DNA of 36,422 bases. Origin: a virus. Under the pieces are notes generated by a model. That model did not search any database. It was not told where the DNA came from and saw nothing but the letters and a program-made list of their open reading frames with translations. The position numbers were made by a program, and so were the translations under genes. Below, piece by piece: positions 30,301 to 36,378 of this stretch. The first letter of the stretch is position 1. Each line of letters starts with the position of its first letter. The stretch covers positions 1 through 36,422 of the IMG/VR virus record IMGVR_UViG_3300047317_000296; one strand, 5' to 3'.

Positions 30301-30376
30301 TCAGGGCAGAGATCGCGTCCTGGGCCTTATTCCACCCCAGGAGCGTTCCCTGCCCCGCCACAGTGCTCTCAGCCAT
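27353..30376 (-). CDS. Tape-measure protein with NlpC/P60 and lytic transglycosylase domains (1007 aa)
   Basis: This sets tail length (1007 residues would suggest a tail of roughly 150 nm at 1.5 A per residue). The N-terminal half is helical and Gly/Ser/Asn-rich; hydrophobic Gly-rich segments occur at about 420-600 (GGVIGAGTGIVSNFFGG). An NlpC/P60 endopeptidase domain spans about 600-715, with catalytic Cys in FDCSGLIQY and His in NPAHHVVM. A lytic transglycosylase domain spans about 797-895, with catalytic Glu in MIQHESSGNP and GIMQTIDSTF. The C-terminus ends VHAGEMIIPAYQ plus a helix, typical of tape measures. I start at ATG 30376; the TTG five codons earlier is less likely. Leu-Asn-Thr near 954 is the recurrent word. 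Confidence 0.93.
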   Translation of the reverse strand: MAESTVAGQGTLLGWNKAQDAISALTRTINDLNKGLKGVNTGVGQMSRSRGVGMALGDVWNGTSNYARNVGSVGNGGAVRFSNNGSQGGGASNNGGSGGSGGSGGTNTPRLGGGSGNNGGQKSRYTLKSGLQGVVAWGQKQLPDQVDMQTTAYQAAQYSSQSWHTLRDAAFKNNFTAQSTQDAASAYATMSQMGLSPGSANFNTNWNYVKGTSGYLNPGMSEAQRAQGTAAAWSATTYNTLRGMGIQTIKNGTKQSPRQIAQQIYQRFPELKRVKTNAQLSATLDDPGSGLNQSLNSWGLDQNTLQLVKGELKGMMLAQIHGGSAQTYVSLANQRDSGSTQEKKNSAQSALGKMGIGGSTANTLMTRAGTLRNQEVNTNDAFTSGLQTATKYLDMFSTALQGVLKSTGADSVLGFTGGAGSLLGSSIGSGIGAYGTMRGLASVGRLAGMGGSGGGGLLGAARAALGGGTGEAAGFGALGGALDLSGAALGAAGGFGIGAYLTHHFGSKVVDHVSKKGSTGNKWGHVAVDAGAGALTGAAIGSVVPVIGTGIGAAVGGVIGAGTGIVSNFFGGAGGSGGAASATGSKTSGAKATGTQGAGKTAAAVIKVAMRYLGVKYVWGGSTPKGFDCSGLIQYSFRQIGVSLPRTAAQQQRAGKKVNLSDVRAGDLLFNGNPAHHVVMCIGGGKIIEAPHTGAVVRVRSFRPSEFTNAVRVLGSVGNLGDPSSDTEETAGSDSNRLSTMGFGGDVGSYGSIEEADAIASGITSTGAGIGSDAGSKDSKDDVSNDAVPTNMPSGNVKKWIKTALGILHQDTKQNESIVNTMIQHESSGNPHAINRTDSNARAGHPSKGIMQTIDSTFNAYSIKGHKDIWNPVDNIIAGVRYEESRYHTLANAPGIKSMANGGKYKGYAVGSTNIDVDQTARVHAGEMIIPAYQADAMRKVLAGNNAMSSVGGLNTKGATPTLNFHSGAITVQVQGVMDQRAARDAAQQFIQAIAEDNRINLIAAGN
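27509..27517 (-). repeat. CTTAATACC word, copy 12
   Basis: Exact CTTAATACC on the minus strand, read as Leu-Asn-Thr near residue 954 of the tape measure, 156 bases before the next gene start. Confidence 0.85.
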
Positions 30377-30549
30377 TCTCTGCCTCAGCAATTCGCCTAT
30401 GTCGCTGCGCCCTGAACCACTTCACCCAGTGAAGACGCTCGCGCACGGTCAACCGGCGAATCTCGCTGAGGCTCCACGCCGGACTTAGTTCGACTAGTTG
30501 CTCGTATTCGAAGTACGTGTCGTGGTAGTTACAGGCCCTGAAACAGATC
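30369..30549 (-). CDS. Tail-assembly chaperone frameshift extension (about 59 aa)
   Basis: After the slippery GGGGG at 30553-30549 the +1 frame runs open to TGA 30371-30369 and encodes ICFRACNYHDTYFEYEQLVE, then PAWSLSEIRRLTVRERLHWV and a basic tail. The W-S-L-x-E-I-x-x-L-T-x-R-E-R-x-x-W pattern looks conserved and resembles small proteins that follow the tube/chaperone gene in other contractile systems. There is no ATG, GTG or TTG in this frame between the slip site and the middle of that motif, so independent initiation is unlikely. The extension is followed by an 8-base overlap with the tape-measure start (ATGGCTGA), the usual chaperone-to-tape-measure position. Confidence 0.65.
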
Positions 30550-31392
30550 CCCCGCCGAAATGAAGAGGGGGACCTCCTTTCCGCACGAATCGTGCGTGAA
30601 CTTGACCTCATTGTACTGAGGACCGGGCTGCTTGTTCTCAATCGCATCGAGGATGCGCTTCCGGTCCACGATGCCTAGAGAGCGGGCGAACTCGGGATTT
30701 CCGGTGACGGCATTCTCGCTGCCGTCGGCCTCGACCACGGAAATGAGGCAGCGGGAAAGCAGGAGGGTGTTCTGCTCGGAGTCGGTGGTTCGGTCGACGA
30801 CGGCGAGGATTGCGTCCTGGTCGTTGCCTACGGGAAGCCGGACGAATGCCTTACGGCCCTTTCGCAGTTCGACTTCGAAGATGCGCTGGGACGGGTCCTC
30901 CAGGCGCCGGACGGGGATCTCGTCGAGCGTGACGGACAGGCGGAACTCCTCGCCGCAGTGCATGCAGGAGAACCGCTCCCAGACGATCTCGTCGCCGTAG
31001 GTCGCGCGCCGGATCTCCATCAGGAGCATGTCGCGGTCGCCGAGCAGGAGGTTGGACAGAAGGACGGGGCTGGTCTTCTCGCCTCCCACGGAAACAGTTC
31101 CGGAGGCGAGCAGGGTGGAGATGAACTTGCCGACACCGCCCTGGCGGGCCTTGGTGATGGCCTCTTCGTCCGCGCCGGTAAGTTCCCGCACCTCGGCGTC
31201 GAAACGGGTGCTAGGGAAGTCGTTGCCCAAGACATAGCCTCCCGGCAGGCGGAAATTACCACCTGCCGGGAAAGCGATCTCGGGCTTTGCGACCTCGCCC
31301 CCCTGGTTGAGCACTGCCGCGATGGCGGCGTTCGCTGCACCGGGGTTCGCAAGGGGGCTGGAGTACCCCTCGGTATTAAGGTCGTTAGCCAC
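30529..31392 (-). CDS. Tail-assembly chaperone / T4 gp26-like protein with Cys motifs (287 aa)
   Basis: The central REL-TGADEEAI segment, with a following glycine-rich helix, is typical of the T4 baseplate/tail-assembly family found between tube and tape measure. A probable zinc site uses CMHCGEEF in the middle and HDSCGKE near the C-terminus. It is expected to bind the tape measure and guide tube polymerisation. The start is GTG 31392. The ORF ends FISAGDLFQGL at 30529, but ribosomes may shift +1 at GGG-G (30552-30549) to make a 340-residue product. Leu5-Asn-Thr is the recurrent word. Confidence 0.75.
   Translation of the reverse strand: MANDLNTEGYSSPLANPGAANAAIAAVLNQGGEVAKPEIAFPAGGNFRLPGGYVLGNDFPSTRFDAEVRELTGADEEAITKARQGGVGKFISTLLASGTVSVGGEKTSPVLLSNLLLGDRDMLLMEIRRATYGDEIVWERFSCMHCGEEFRLSVTLDEIPVRRLEDPSQRIFEVELRKGRKAFVRLPVGNDQDAILAVVDRTTDSEQNTLLLSRCLISVVEADGSENAVTGNPEFARSLGIVDRKRILDAIENKQPGPQYNEVKFTHDSCGKEVPLFISAGDLFQGL
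30549..30553 (-). other. Candidate +1 frameshift site (GGGGG)
   Basis: In the zero frame the codons are GCG-GGG-GAT. A glycine tRNA on GGG can slip forward one base onto the identical GGG and continue ATC-TGT-TTC. Seventeen to 19 bases upstream is a Shine-Dalgarno-like AAAGGAGG, and TCCCCC upstream can pair with GGGGGA, so the site lies at a hairpin base. Confidence 0.5.
31372..31380 (-). repeat. CTTAATACC word, copy 13
   Basis: Exact CTTAATACC on the minus strand, Leu5-Asn-Thr of the chaperone-like protein, 12 bases after its GTG start. Confidence 0.85.
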
Positions 31393-31428
31393 TGGTTTTG
31401 CTCCTAGTCGAGTCTCGGGAATCCGCTA

Positions 31429-31980
31429 TTAGAAACTAACGGAAGACGAGCCCGTGCTGTTAGCCAACTTGAACTCGAAGCCCTCGTGAGCGAGGGTCAT
31501 CTGCTGAACGATGATCGCGTTGGCGCCCGCGTCCAGGTCCGAGAAGGCCACCGCCGTGGGCCACGCGTTGTAAACGCGGAACGCAGCCTTGGCGGGAGTG
31601 GCGCCGGAAGTCACCGGGTGGTCGAGCACCTTGATGTCGACCATGTGCCGGAATTCCGCACCGGCCTTTCCGTTTCCGGTTCCCTGGAGGACAGTGAACA
31701 ACTGCCGCATCCAGTCCATCATCTGCGAGTCGCCGACCGCGAGGCCCTTGGAGAGGGTGATGGGGGCGAAGTCGCTCTGCCCCGGCATCTTCTGGGTCGT
31801 TGTGTTCATACCGCCCTCGCGGTACGGAATCACCTCGGTCGTGACGTTCAGACCTGAAACGGACATGAAGCCCATGCGGGCGAAGCCCTTGATGCCCGGG
31901 TGCTGGATCTGGACCTGGAACTTGAAGTTCCGAAGCGGGTCCGTCGCGATGTGTCCGACGGTGGACGTGGTCGTAGCCAT
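31429..31980 (-). CDS. Tail tube protein, T4 gp19-like (183 aa)
   Basis: The family pattern is clear: DPLRNFKFQVQIQHPG at the start, then FMSVSGLNVTTEVIPYREGG, then ITLSKGLAVGD, a FRVYNAWPTAVAFSDLDA segment and the terminal MTLAHEGFEF strand. It polymerises into the inner tube through which DNA passes. It directly follows the sheath gene, as in contractile phages. ATG 31980 is preceded by an AGAGG ribosome binding site. The length is close to the usual 150-180 residues. Confidence 0.95.
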   Translation of the reverse strand: MATTTSTVGHIATDPLRNFKFQVQIQHPGIKGFARMGFMSVSGLNVTTEVIPYREGGMNTTTQKMPGQSDFAPITLSKGLAVGDSQMMDWMRQLFTVLQGTGNGKAGAEFRHMVDIKVLDHPVTSGATPAKAAFRVYNAWPTAVAFSDLDAGANAIIVQQMTLAHEGFEFKLANSTGSSSVSF

Positions 31981-31994
31981 CAGTGGGTTACCTC

Positions 31995-33539
31995 TCAGGA
32001 AGTGGCCGTGCTGTCAGTGGCGGAGGAACCACCGCTGAACTGGCCGATCTCGATGACGATGAATTCGGCCGGGGTCTGGAGAGCGACACCGACGGAGATG
32101 TTCACGACCCCGTTCGCCACCGACGCGGCGGTGTTGTTGGTCGAGTCGCACACCACGAAGAACGCCTGCTCCGGAGTGGTTCCGGCCAGCACGCCCGTCT
32201 GCATGAGGGTCAGCAGGTACTGCGAGATGACCGCGTTGACCTGGTCCCACAGGATCGAGTCGTTGGGCTCGAAGACGGCGAACCGGGTGGCGTCGAGGAT
32301 GCCCTTCTTGATCAGCATCAGCGACCGGCGGACGGAGACGTACCGGTCAGGCATGCCAGTCGACAGGGTGCGGGCGCCGTAGATGACGAAGCCGGTGCCG
32401 GGCAGCGACTTCAGCACGTTGATGCCAGCGACGTTGAGGTTGTCCTGGTCGTCGTTGGAGAACCGGAACTGCACGTCCAGCACACCCTTGAGGACCGTGT
32501 CGACACCGGCCGGTGGCTTCTGCACACCACGGGAGGCGTCGGTACGGCTGTACTGGCCGAGCACAGCACCGCCAGGAGGCAGCAGCCGGGCCGAGCCGGA
32601 CGACGTCGTGGCCGGGTCGTTGACGATCAGCCACGGGCCGTAGATGGCTGCGTAGGACGACGAGCGGATCGCGGAGCCACCCGTGGACATGCCCTGGAGG
32701 CTCAGCGCGTAGGAGTGGGCGTTGTCGGCAGACGTGGCCTTCGCACCGTCCACGACGACGAACACCGAGCCCTGGTCCTCGGCCCACTGGATGATCGGGT
32801 TGAGCACCGTCGCGTCGGTGACGCCCGGCACGTTCAGGACGAGGTTGTCCTCGACGATCTCCAGTCGCTGGGCGGCAGTGGCCAGGTCGATCGCGGCGAC
32901 GCCGTCGGTGCCCCCGATCAGCGCGGTGCCCGTCTGGACGGCCGGGGAGTGGGTGGGATCCCACGCGGTATTAAGCAGGCTCTGGACCTGGATGAAGGAC
33001 GAGCCGGTGACCGGGGAGTTGATCAGGGCCTGCGCGTTGCGGGAGTCGGACGGGTCCAGGGAGACGTCGGAGAAACGCTCCTTGAGGTACGCGGCGGTGT
33101 CCCCGCCCACGTAGACGTACATGTCGAACCGGCCGGAGCCGGTGGCGCCCGGAACGATGTCGACGTAGACCTGGTTGCCCCACGTTCCCGGGGAGATCGC
33201 GGTGACCTTGAGGGTCGGCTCAGGCGTGGCCTCGGTGTCCTCCAGGGAGACGGACGCTGCGACCGCGTCGGAGGCCGCCGCGCGCACGATGTAGGCGCTG
33301 TTGCCGCCGTTGTTGAAGAACTGGTAGACGGCGAACGGGAGCAGGTCCGAGGTGTCGCCGAAGCCGCCATAGGTGGCGACGTACTGCGAGAACGACGAGA
33401 CCAGGGTCGGCGCCAGCGGGCCGCCCTGCTTGGAGGTGCCGACGAAGGCCGCAACGGACTCGCCGGGAGTCGTCGCGGTCTGCGCGAGCGGGGTAAGCGT
33501 CTCGTCGATGTAGACACCGGGCCGCTTGTAGACAGTCAT
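31995..33539 (-). CDS. Contractile tail sheath protein (514 aa)
   Basis: The N-terminus MTVYKRPGVYIDE with VAAFVGTSKQGG, and the C-terminal domain with NVLKSLPGTGFVIYGARTLS and RYVSVRRSLMLIKKGI, are hallmarks of sheath proteins. The final strand VGVALQTPAEFIVIEIGQFS would complete the inter-subunit beta-sheet mesh. It contracts to drive the tube through the cell envelope. ATG 33539 is preceded by GGAGAAACAG. Its presence establishes the myovirus-type tail. Leu189-Asn-Thr is the recurrent word. Confidence 0.96.
   Translation of the reverse strand: MTVYKRPGVYIDETLTPLAQTATTPGESVAAFVGTSKQGGPLAPTLVSSFSQYVATYGGFGDTSDLLPFAVYQFFNNGGNSAYIVRAAASDAVAASVSLEDTEATPEPTLKVTAISPGTWGNQVYVDIVPGATGSGRFDMYVYVGGDTAAYLKERFSDVSLDPSDSRNAQALINSPVTGSSFIQVQSLLNTAWDPTHSPAVQTGTALIGGTDGVAAIDLATAAQRLEIVEDNLVLNVPGVTDATVLNPIIQWAEDQGSVFVVVDGAKATSADNAHSYALSLQGMSTGGSAIRSSSYAAIYGPWLIVNDPATTSSGSARLLPPGGAVLGQYSRTDASRGVQKPPAGVDTVLKGVLDVQFRFSNDDQDNLNVAGINVLKSLPGTGFVIYGARTLSTGMPDRYVSVRRSLMLIKKGILDATRFAVFEPNDSILWDQVNAVISQYLLTLMQTGVLAGTTPEQAFFVVCDSTNNTAASVANGVVNISVGVALQTPAEFIVIEIGQFSGGSSATDSTATS
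32967..32975 (-). repeat. CTTAATACC word, copy 14
   Basis: Exact CTTAATACC on the minus strand, Leu189-Asn-Thr in the middle of the tail sheath gene. Confidence 0.85.
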
Positions 33540-33592
33540 CTGTTTCTCCTGGGTGAAAGTGAATTCCTGGGGTTACGAATCCTGGGTCCGGG

Positions 33593-34270
33593 TCATGGGC
33601 GAGTTACGTTGTCCGTGAAGTACTCGAAGTCCAGTGCCACACTGGTCGCCTTGATGTACGCGTCAGCGACGGACTGAAGCATTTCGCTGGACACAGAGAT
33701 CAGGTATTCGCGACGGAACAGACGCTTTCCGTTCTCGTCGCGGGTGTCGGCCAGCTCGGGGCCGCCGAGAAGATCCAGTCGACGTACCGTTCCGTCCTCG
33801 GGGATCTCCAGAAATCCGAACCGCGCAGGAATCCGATCGCGCTGCATCATCAAAGACGCCAGCGCAATGTCGTGCTCTGCGAGACGGGTGAAGACCATGA
33901 CGCGGTACCGCAGATCGAAGGGGATCGGGTAGTCGACGAGGTACGGGGACTGCGTGACGTCGTAGGAGGTGTCTCCCTCCGCCCACCATCTGGTCGTGCC
34001 CTCGGGGGCGTACGGCAGGTAGACGGGGCCACGGTGCTCACGCTCGTCGGCCTTCTCGATGCCCGCGTGCTCGATGACGACCAGGGGGAAGGTCTGCGTC
34101 GCCAGCTCTACCTCGGGAATGCGGTAACGCACCGGAACGGGTCGTCCGTCCGGTGCATTCGCGTCGGTGACAGAGAGGCCCTGGAGTTTCGCCTTAACGG
34201 CGCGGTCCTCGTTGATGAGCCATGGCAAAGCGGGCCTCACGGGTCTCGAATAGCGGAAGTCTTCCGCCAT
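33593..34270 (-). CDS. Probable tail terminator / tail completion protein (225 aa)
   Basis: The protein sits between the neck genes and the sheath, where tail-completion proteins (gp15/gp3-type) are encoded. It starts MAEDFRYSRPVRPALPWLIN; the body is alpha/beta with IPFDLRYRVMVFTRLAEHD and LMMQRDRIPARFGFLE, ending in a LDFEYFTDN strand. Sequence alone does not name the family, so the role is inferred from position. ATG 34270 follows a 37-base gap with no further feature. Its codon usage is less GC-biased than that of the sheath gene. Confidence 0.6.
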   Translation of the reverse strand: MAEDFRYSRPVRPALPWLINEDRAVKAKLQGLSVTDANAPDGRPVPVRYRIPEVELATQTFPLVVIEHAGIEKADEREHRGPVYLPYAPEGTTRWWAEGDTSYDVTQSPYLVDYPIPFDLRYRVMVFTRLAEHDIALASLMMQRDRIPARFGFLEIPEDGTVRRLDLLGGPELADTRDENGKRLFRREYLISVSSEMLQSVADAYIKATSVALDFEYFTDNVTRP

Positions 34271-34307
34271 TCAGGATCCCAAGAAAGCCGGAGAAGTTTA
34301 TAAACCG

Positions 34308-34820
34308 CTACTGGGACCAGTGCTTGAACTGTGCGTCATTTACCAACTCGTCCGGCTTCATCTGTACGCACTCGATGCCGACGATGATGTCCCGGTTCTG
34401 GATCTGGCCCAGAACCGAAATGGATGTGACCCGGAAAACCGAGGTGTCGTAGACGATCCGGTCGACGAGGTACTTCCCGTGGGAGATGTCCTGGTCGGTG
34501 AACCCCATCTTCCGCAGCGAGTCGAACGACGAGGTGATGGAGAGGTTGTCGACGGTGTACAGACCCTGCGGGGTGTCCTGCGAGGCGCCCTGGCTGTGGA
34601 TGACGTGCAGGGCCGGGATCCGGTACGGACCGATGAAGGTCTTCCCCTGGCCCGTCGCCTCGTCGTACAGGTCGTCCCCGGCCGGGTCGGTGTGGGAGTA
34701 GCGGTAGTACTGGACCATCTCGCCGATCTCGTGCTGGCGCCCGCGCAGGGACGCCATGATCTCGGTGGTCTCGTAGTTGGCGTTGAAGCGGCCGGAGCGC
34801 TTCCAGTCCAGGCGGCCCAT
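34308..34820 (-). CDS. Probable neck / head-closure protein (170 aa)
   Basis: The beta-rich protein has SHTDPAGDDLYDEATGQGKT and IPALHVIHSQG, with a C-terminal strand repeat (VFRVTSISVLGQIQNRDIIV). It lies between a connector-like gene and the putative tail terminator, the usual place for head-closure proteins. No named family is recognised. ATG 34820 overlaps the previous stop (TGATG), so it is coupled to the upstream gene. Confidence 0.55.
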   Translation of the reverse strand: MGRLDWKRSGRFNANYETTEIMASLRGRQHEIGEMVQYYRYSHTDPAGDDLYDEATGQGKTFIGPYRIPALHVIHSQGASQDTPQGLYTVDNLSITSSFDSLRKMGFTDQDISHGKYLVDRIVYDTSVFRVTSISVLGQIQNRDIIVGIECVQMKPDELVNDAQFKHWSQ

Positions 34821-35629
34821 CAGAAGTACCCGCCCCAGGTCTGCGACGGGATGCCGGACTCGTCGTCGTTCTGGTGGCCCGGCCCGATCGGCGGGAGGAC
34901 CCGCTTCGGCAGCGAGTAGTCGTCGTACTCGCGCTCACGGAAGATCGGCACGAGACGTCCGGTCGTACGGGAGACGCGTCGGAGGTTGGTGACCTCGATC
35001 GCGTACAGGCCGACGCCCATCTTCTCGCACAGCATCTTGTACCTGTCGGTGAGCAGTTCGATCTGCTTCTGGATCTGCGCGAACCGCTGGCCTCGGTCGA
35101 CGGAAGTACCGTCGGCGGTCTGGACGTTGATGTCCGTGGCCGCATCAGTGGCCAGCGCCCACATCGCCTCCGTGCAGGCCAGCATGACGATCATGACGTC
35201 TTCCTCCGGCGGGAGGCTGGCGAAGTCGACGGGCTCATCGTCGTAGCGGATGAATCCGTTGGTATCCCGGTAGCGAGTGGCGATGGTCCGGCCACGGTTG
35301 TGCTGGGCGAACGCGTCGTTGAGGTACACGTCCAGCTCGTCGTCGGCGAACAGGCTGAAGGACTGCCCGGACACGAGCAGCAGAGCGTCCAGTGGCAGCG
35401 CAGCGTTCAGGGTGAGGATGCCGTTCAGCGCGTCCAGGACGTAGTCGTTGGTGGTGAGCACGGTCTGTGTGGTTCCGACGACCTGGACCGCCTCCAGGCC
35501 GGTGACGTTGTTCGCGCTCAGTTCGTACTCAGCGACGTCCCCGGTGCCCCGGATGGTGTCGCGGAACGGCGTGAGCCGGTCGCCCAGCTCACTGCGCACC
35601 CGCGACCGCAGGTCCTCAAGCGTGGCCAT
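34820..35629 (-). CDS. Probable head-tail connector/adaptor protein (269 aa)
   Basis: It starts MATLEDLRSRVRSELGDRLT, followed by a beta domain (VTGLEAVQVVGT, YVLDALNGILTLNAALP) and a helical C-terminal half (ALATDAATDINVQ, QIQKQIELLTDRYKMLCEKM). An N-terminal helix and a long helical pair are common in adaptor proteins that dock beneath the portal, but family membership is not certain. It is upstream of the neck-like gene. ATG 35629 lies 13 bases after the end of the previous gene, with a recurrent-word copy just upstream. Confidence 0.55.
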   Translation of the reverse strand: MATLEDLRSRVRSELGDRLTPFRDTIRGTGDVAEYELSANNVTGLEAVQVVGTTQTVLTTNDYVLDALNGILTLNAALPLDALLLVSGQSFSLFADDELDVYLNDAFAQHNRGRTIATRYRDTNGFIRYDDEPVDFASLPPEEDVMIVMLACTEAMWALATDAATDINVQTADGTSVDRGQRFAQIQKQIELLTDRYKMLCEKMGVGLYAIEVTNLRRVSRTTGRLVPIFREREYDDYSLPKRVLPPIGPGHQNDDESGIPSQTWGGYF

Positions 35630-35642
35630 TCCGCGACTCCGA

Positions 35643-36062
35643 TCAGGTATTAAGGGTCAGCGCGCCAGCGGCGATCTGAAGGGACTCGTTCGTCGCCGCC
35701 TGGAGCGGGCTGTCGATCGGCCACGCGTAGATGACGGTGCCGGTCGTGCCGGACGCGGAGGTGACCAGGGCCGCGAACGTGGCAGCGTCGGTCATGTCGG
35801 CGGTGAACGGTCCGAAGAACAGCAGGGCGTTGTTGCCCGTGGTCATCGGGGCGCCGGTCGGGGCGGTCCATACGACCTGCTGCCGGGCGTACCCGGCCGT
35901 GGAGACCTCCGGCAGGGAGGTCATGTCGTAGGTGCCGTCCTCCTGCGTCGGGTCAGCGATCAGCAGGGCCAGGTAAGTCGAACGCGGCGCTGTGTAGGCG
36001 ACGGCCCGGCCGGTGAGGAAGTCCAGGGCGTTGCCAGCCCAGGTGGGGTTCGTACCGGCCAT
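35643..36062 (-). CDS. Virion structural protein, fibre- or decoration-like (139 aa)
   Basis: The pattern of an N-terminal NALDFLTGRA, then STYLALLIADPTQEDGTY, an Ala/Thr/Gly-rich core and IYAWPIDSPLQAATNESLQI resembles short beta-sandwich virion proteins that recur in phage tails and capsid decorations. It precedes the connector genes, so a head-decoration or neck-fibre role is plausible. The last three codons before the TGA are the recurrent word (Leu137-Asn-Thr-stop). ATG 36062 overlaps the upstream stop by one base (TGATG). Confidence 0.6.
   Translation of the reverse strand: MAGTNPTWAGNALDFLTGRAVAYTAPRSTYLALLIADPTQEDGTYDMTSLPEVSTAGYARQQVVWTAPTGAPMTTGNNALLFFGPFTADMTDAATFAALVTSASGTTGTVIYAWPIDSPLQAATNESLQIAAGALTLNT
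35646..35654 (-). repeat. CTTAATACC word, copy 15
   Basis: Exact CTTAATACC on the minus strand, the last three sense codons of the 139-residue gene, 17 bases upstream of the connector gene start. Confidence 0.85.
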
Positions 36063-36358
36063 CAGGCATCAACCTTCTTGAACATGCGCGTGAAGTCGGA
36101 CAGGTGCAGGGTGAACTGCCGGATCGCCTGGCCCGGCGCGTGGTCGCCCTTGTCGGTGATGATGTGGGTGTCGTAGACGTGCGCGAGCAGGACGGAGTCC
36201 TCGCCTGCGTGGCCGATGCCAGCGGTGCCCGCAGGGTGTACGTCAACCACGACCACCGTGGAGCCGGTGGGCAGGTGACCCAGTCCGGCTCCGTGGCCCT
36301 CGGCGTTCTCCAGCACGTACGCCTCACCCATGGACGGGGAGGGGGCGGGAGTAGTCAT
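36062..36358 (-). CDS. Unknown small protein in the head-tail region (98 aa)
   Basis: It starts MTTPAPSPSMGEAYVLENAE, with Gly/His-rich turns and a beta-rich core (GSTVVVVDVHP, DSVLLAHVYDTHIITD) and a final helix (LSDFTRMFKKV). It could be a small head or neck accessory protein, but no family is recognised. ATG 36358 has AAGGAGAGC upstream, a good ribosome binding site. Its stop overlaps the next start. Confidence 0.6.
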   Translation of the reverse strand: MTTPAPSPSMGEAYVLENAEGHGAGLGHLPTGSTVVVVDVHPAGTAGIGHAGEDSVLLAHVYDTHIITDKGDHAPGQAIRQFTLHLSDFTRMFKKVDA

Positions 36359-36378
36359 CAGTGCTCTCCTTGAGCCGA

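Noticed and set aside
10489-30376. Repeated RTGGCTRA at 10489, 20040 and 30369 as a DNA motif
   Set aside because: Each is a stop/start overlap of a gene beginning Met-Ala. This is ordinary translational coupling.
27353-33539. Extracellular contractile injection system (tailocin-like) instead of a phage
   Set aside because: The contractile genes are continuous with a full phage replication module (polymerase, primase, helicase, loader, ssDNA-binding protein) on the same strand.
492-35654. CTTAATAC as part of a T7-type RNA polymerase promoter (TAATACGACTCACTATA)
   Set aside because: Only TAATAC is shared. The bases after the word vary freely between copies, and no single-subunit RNA polymerase gene is in the window.
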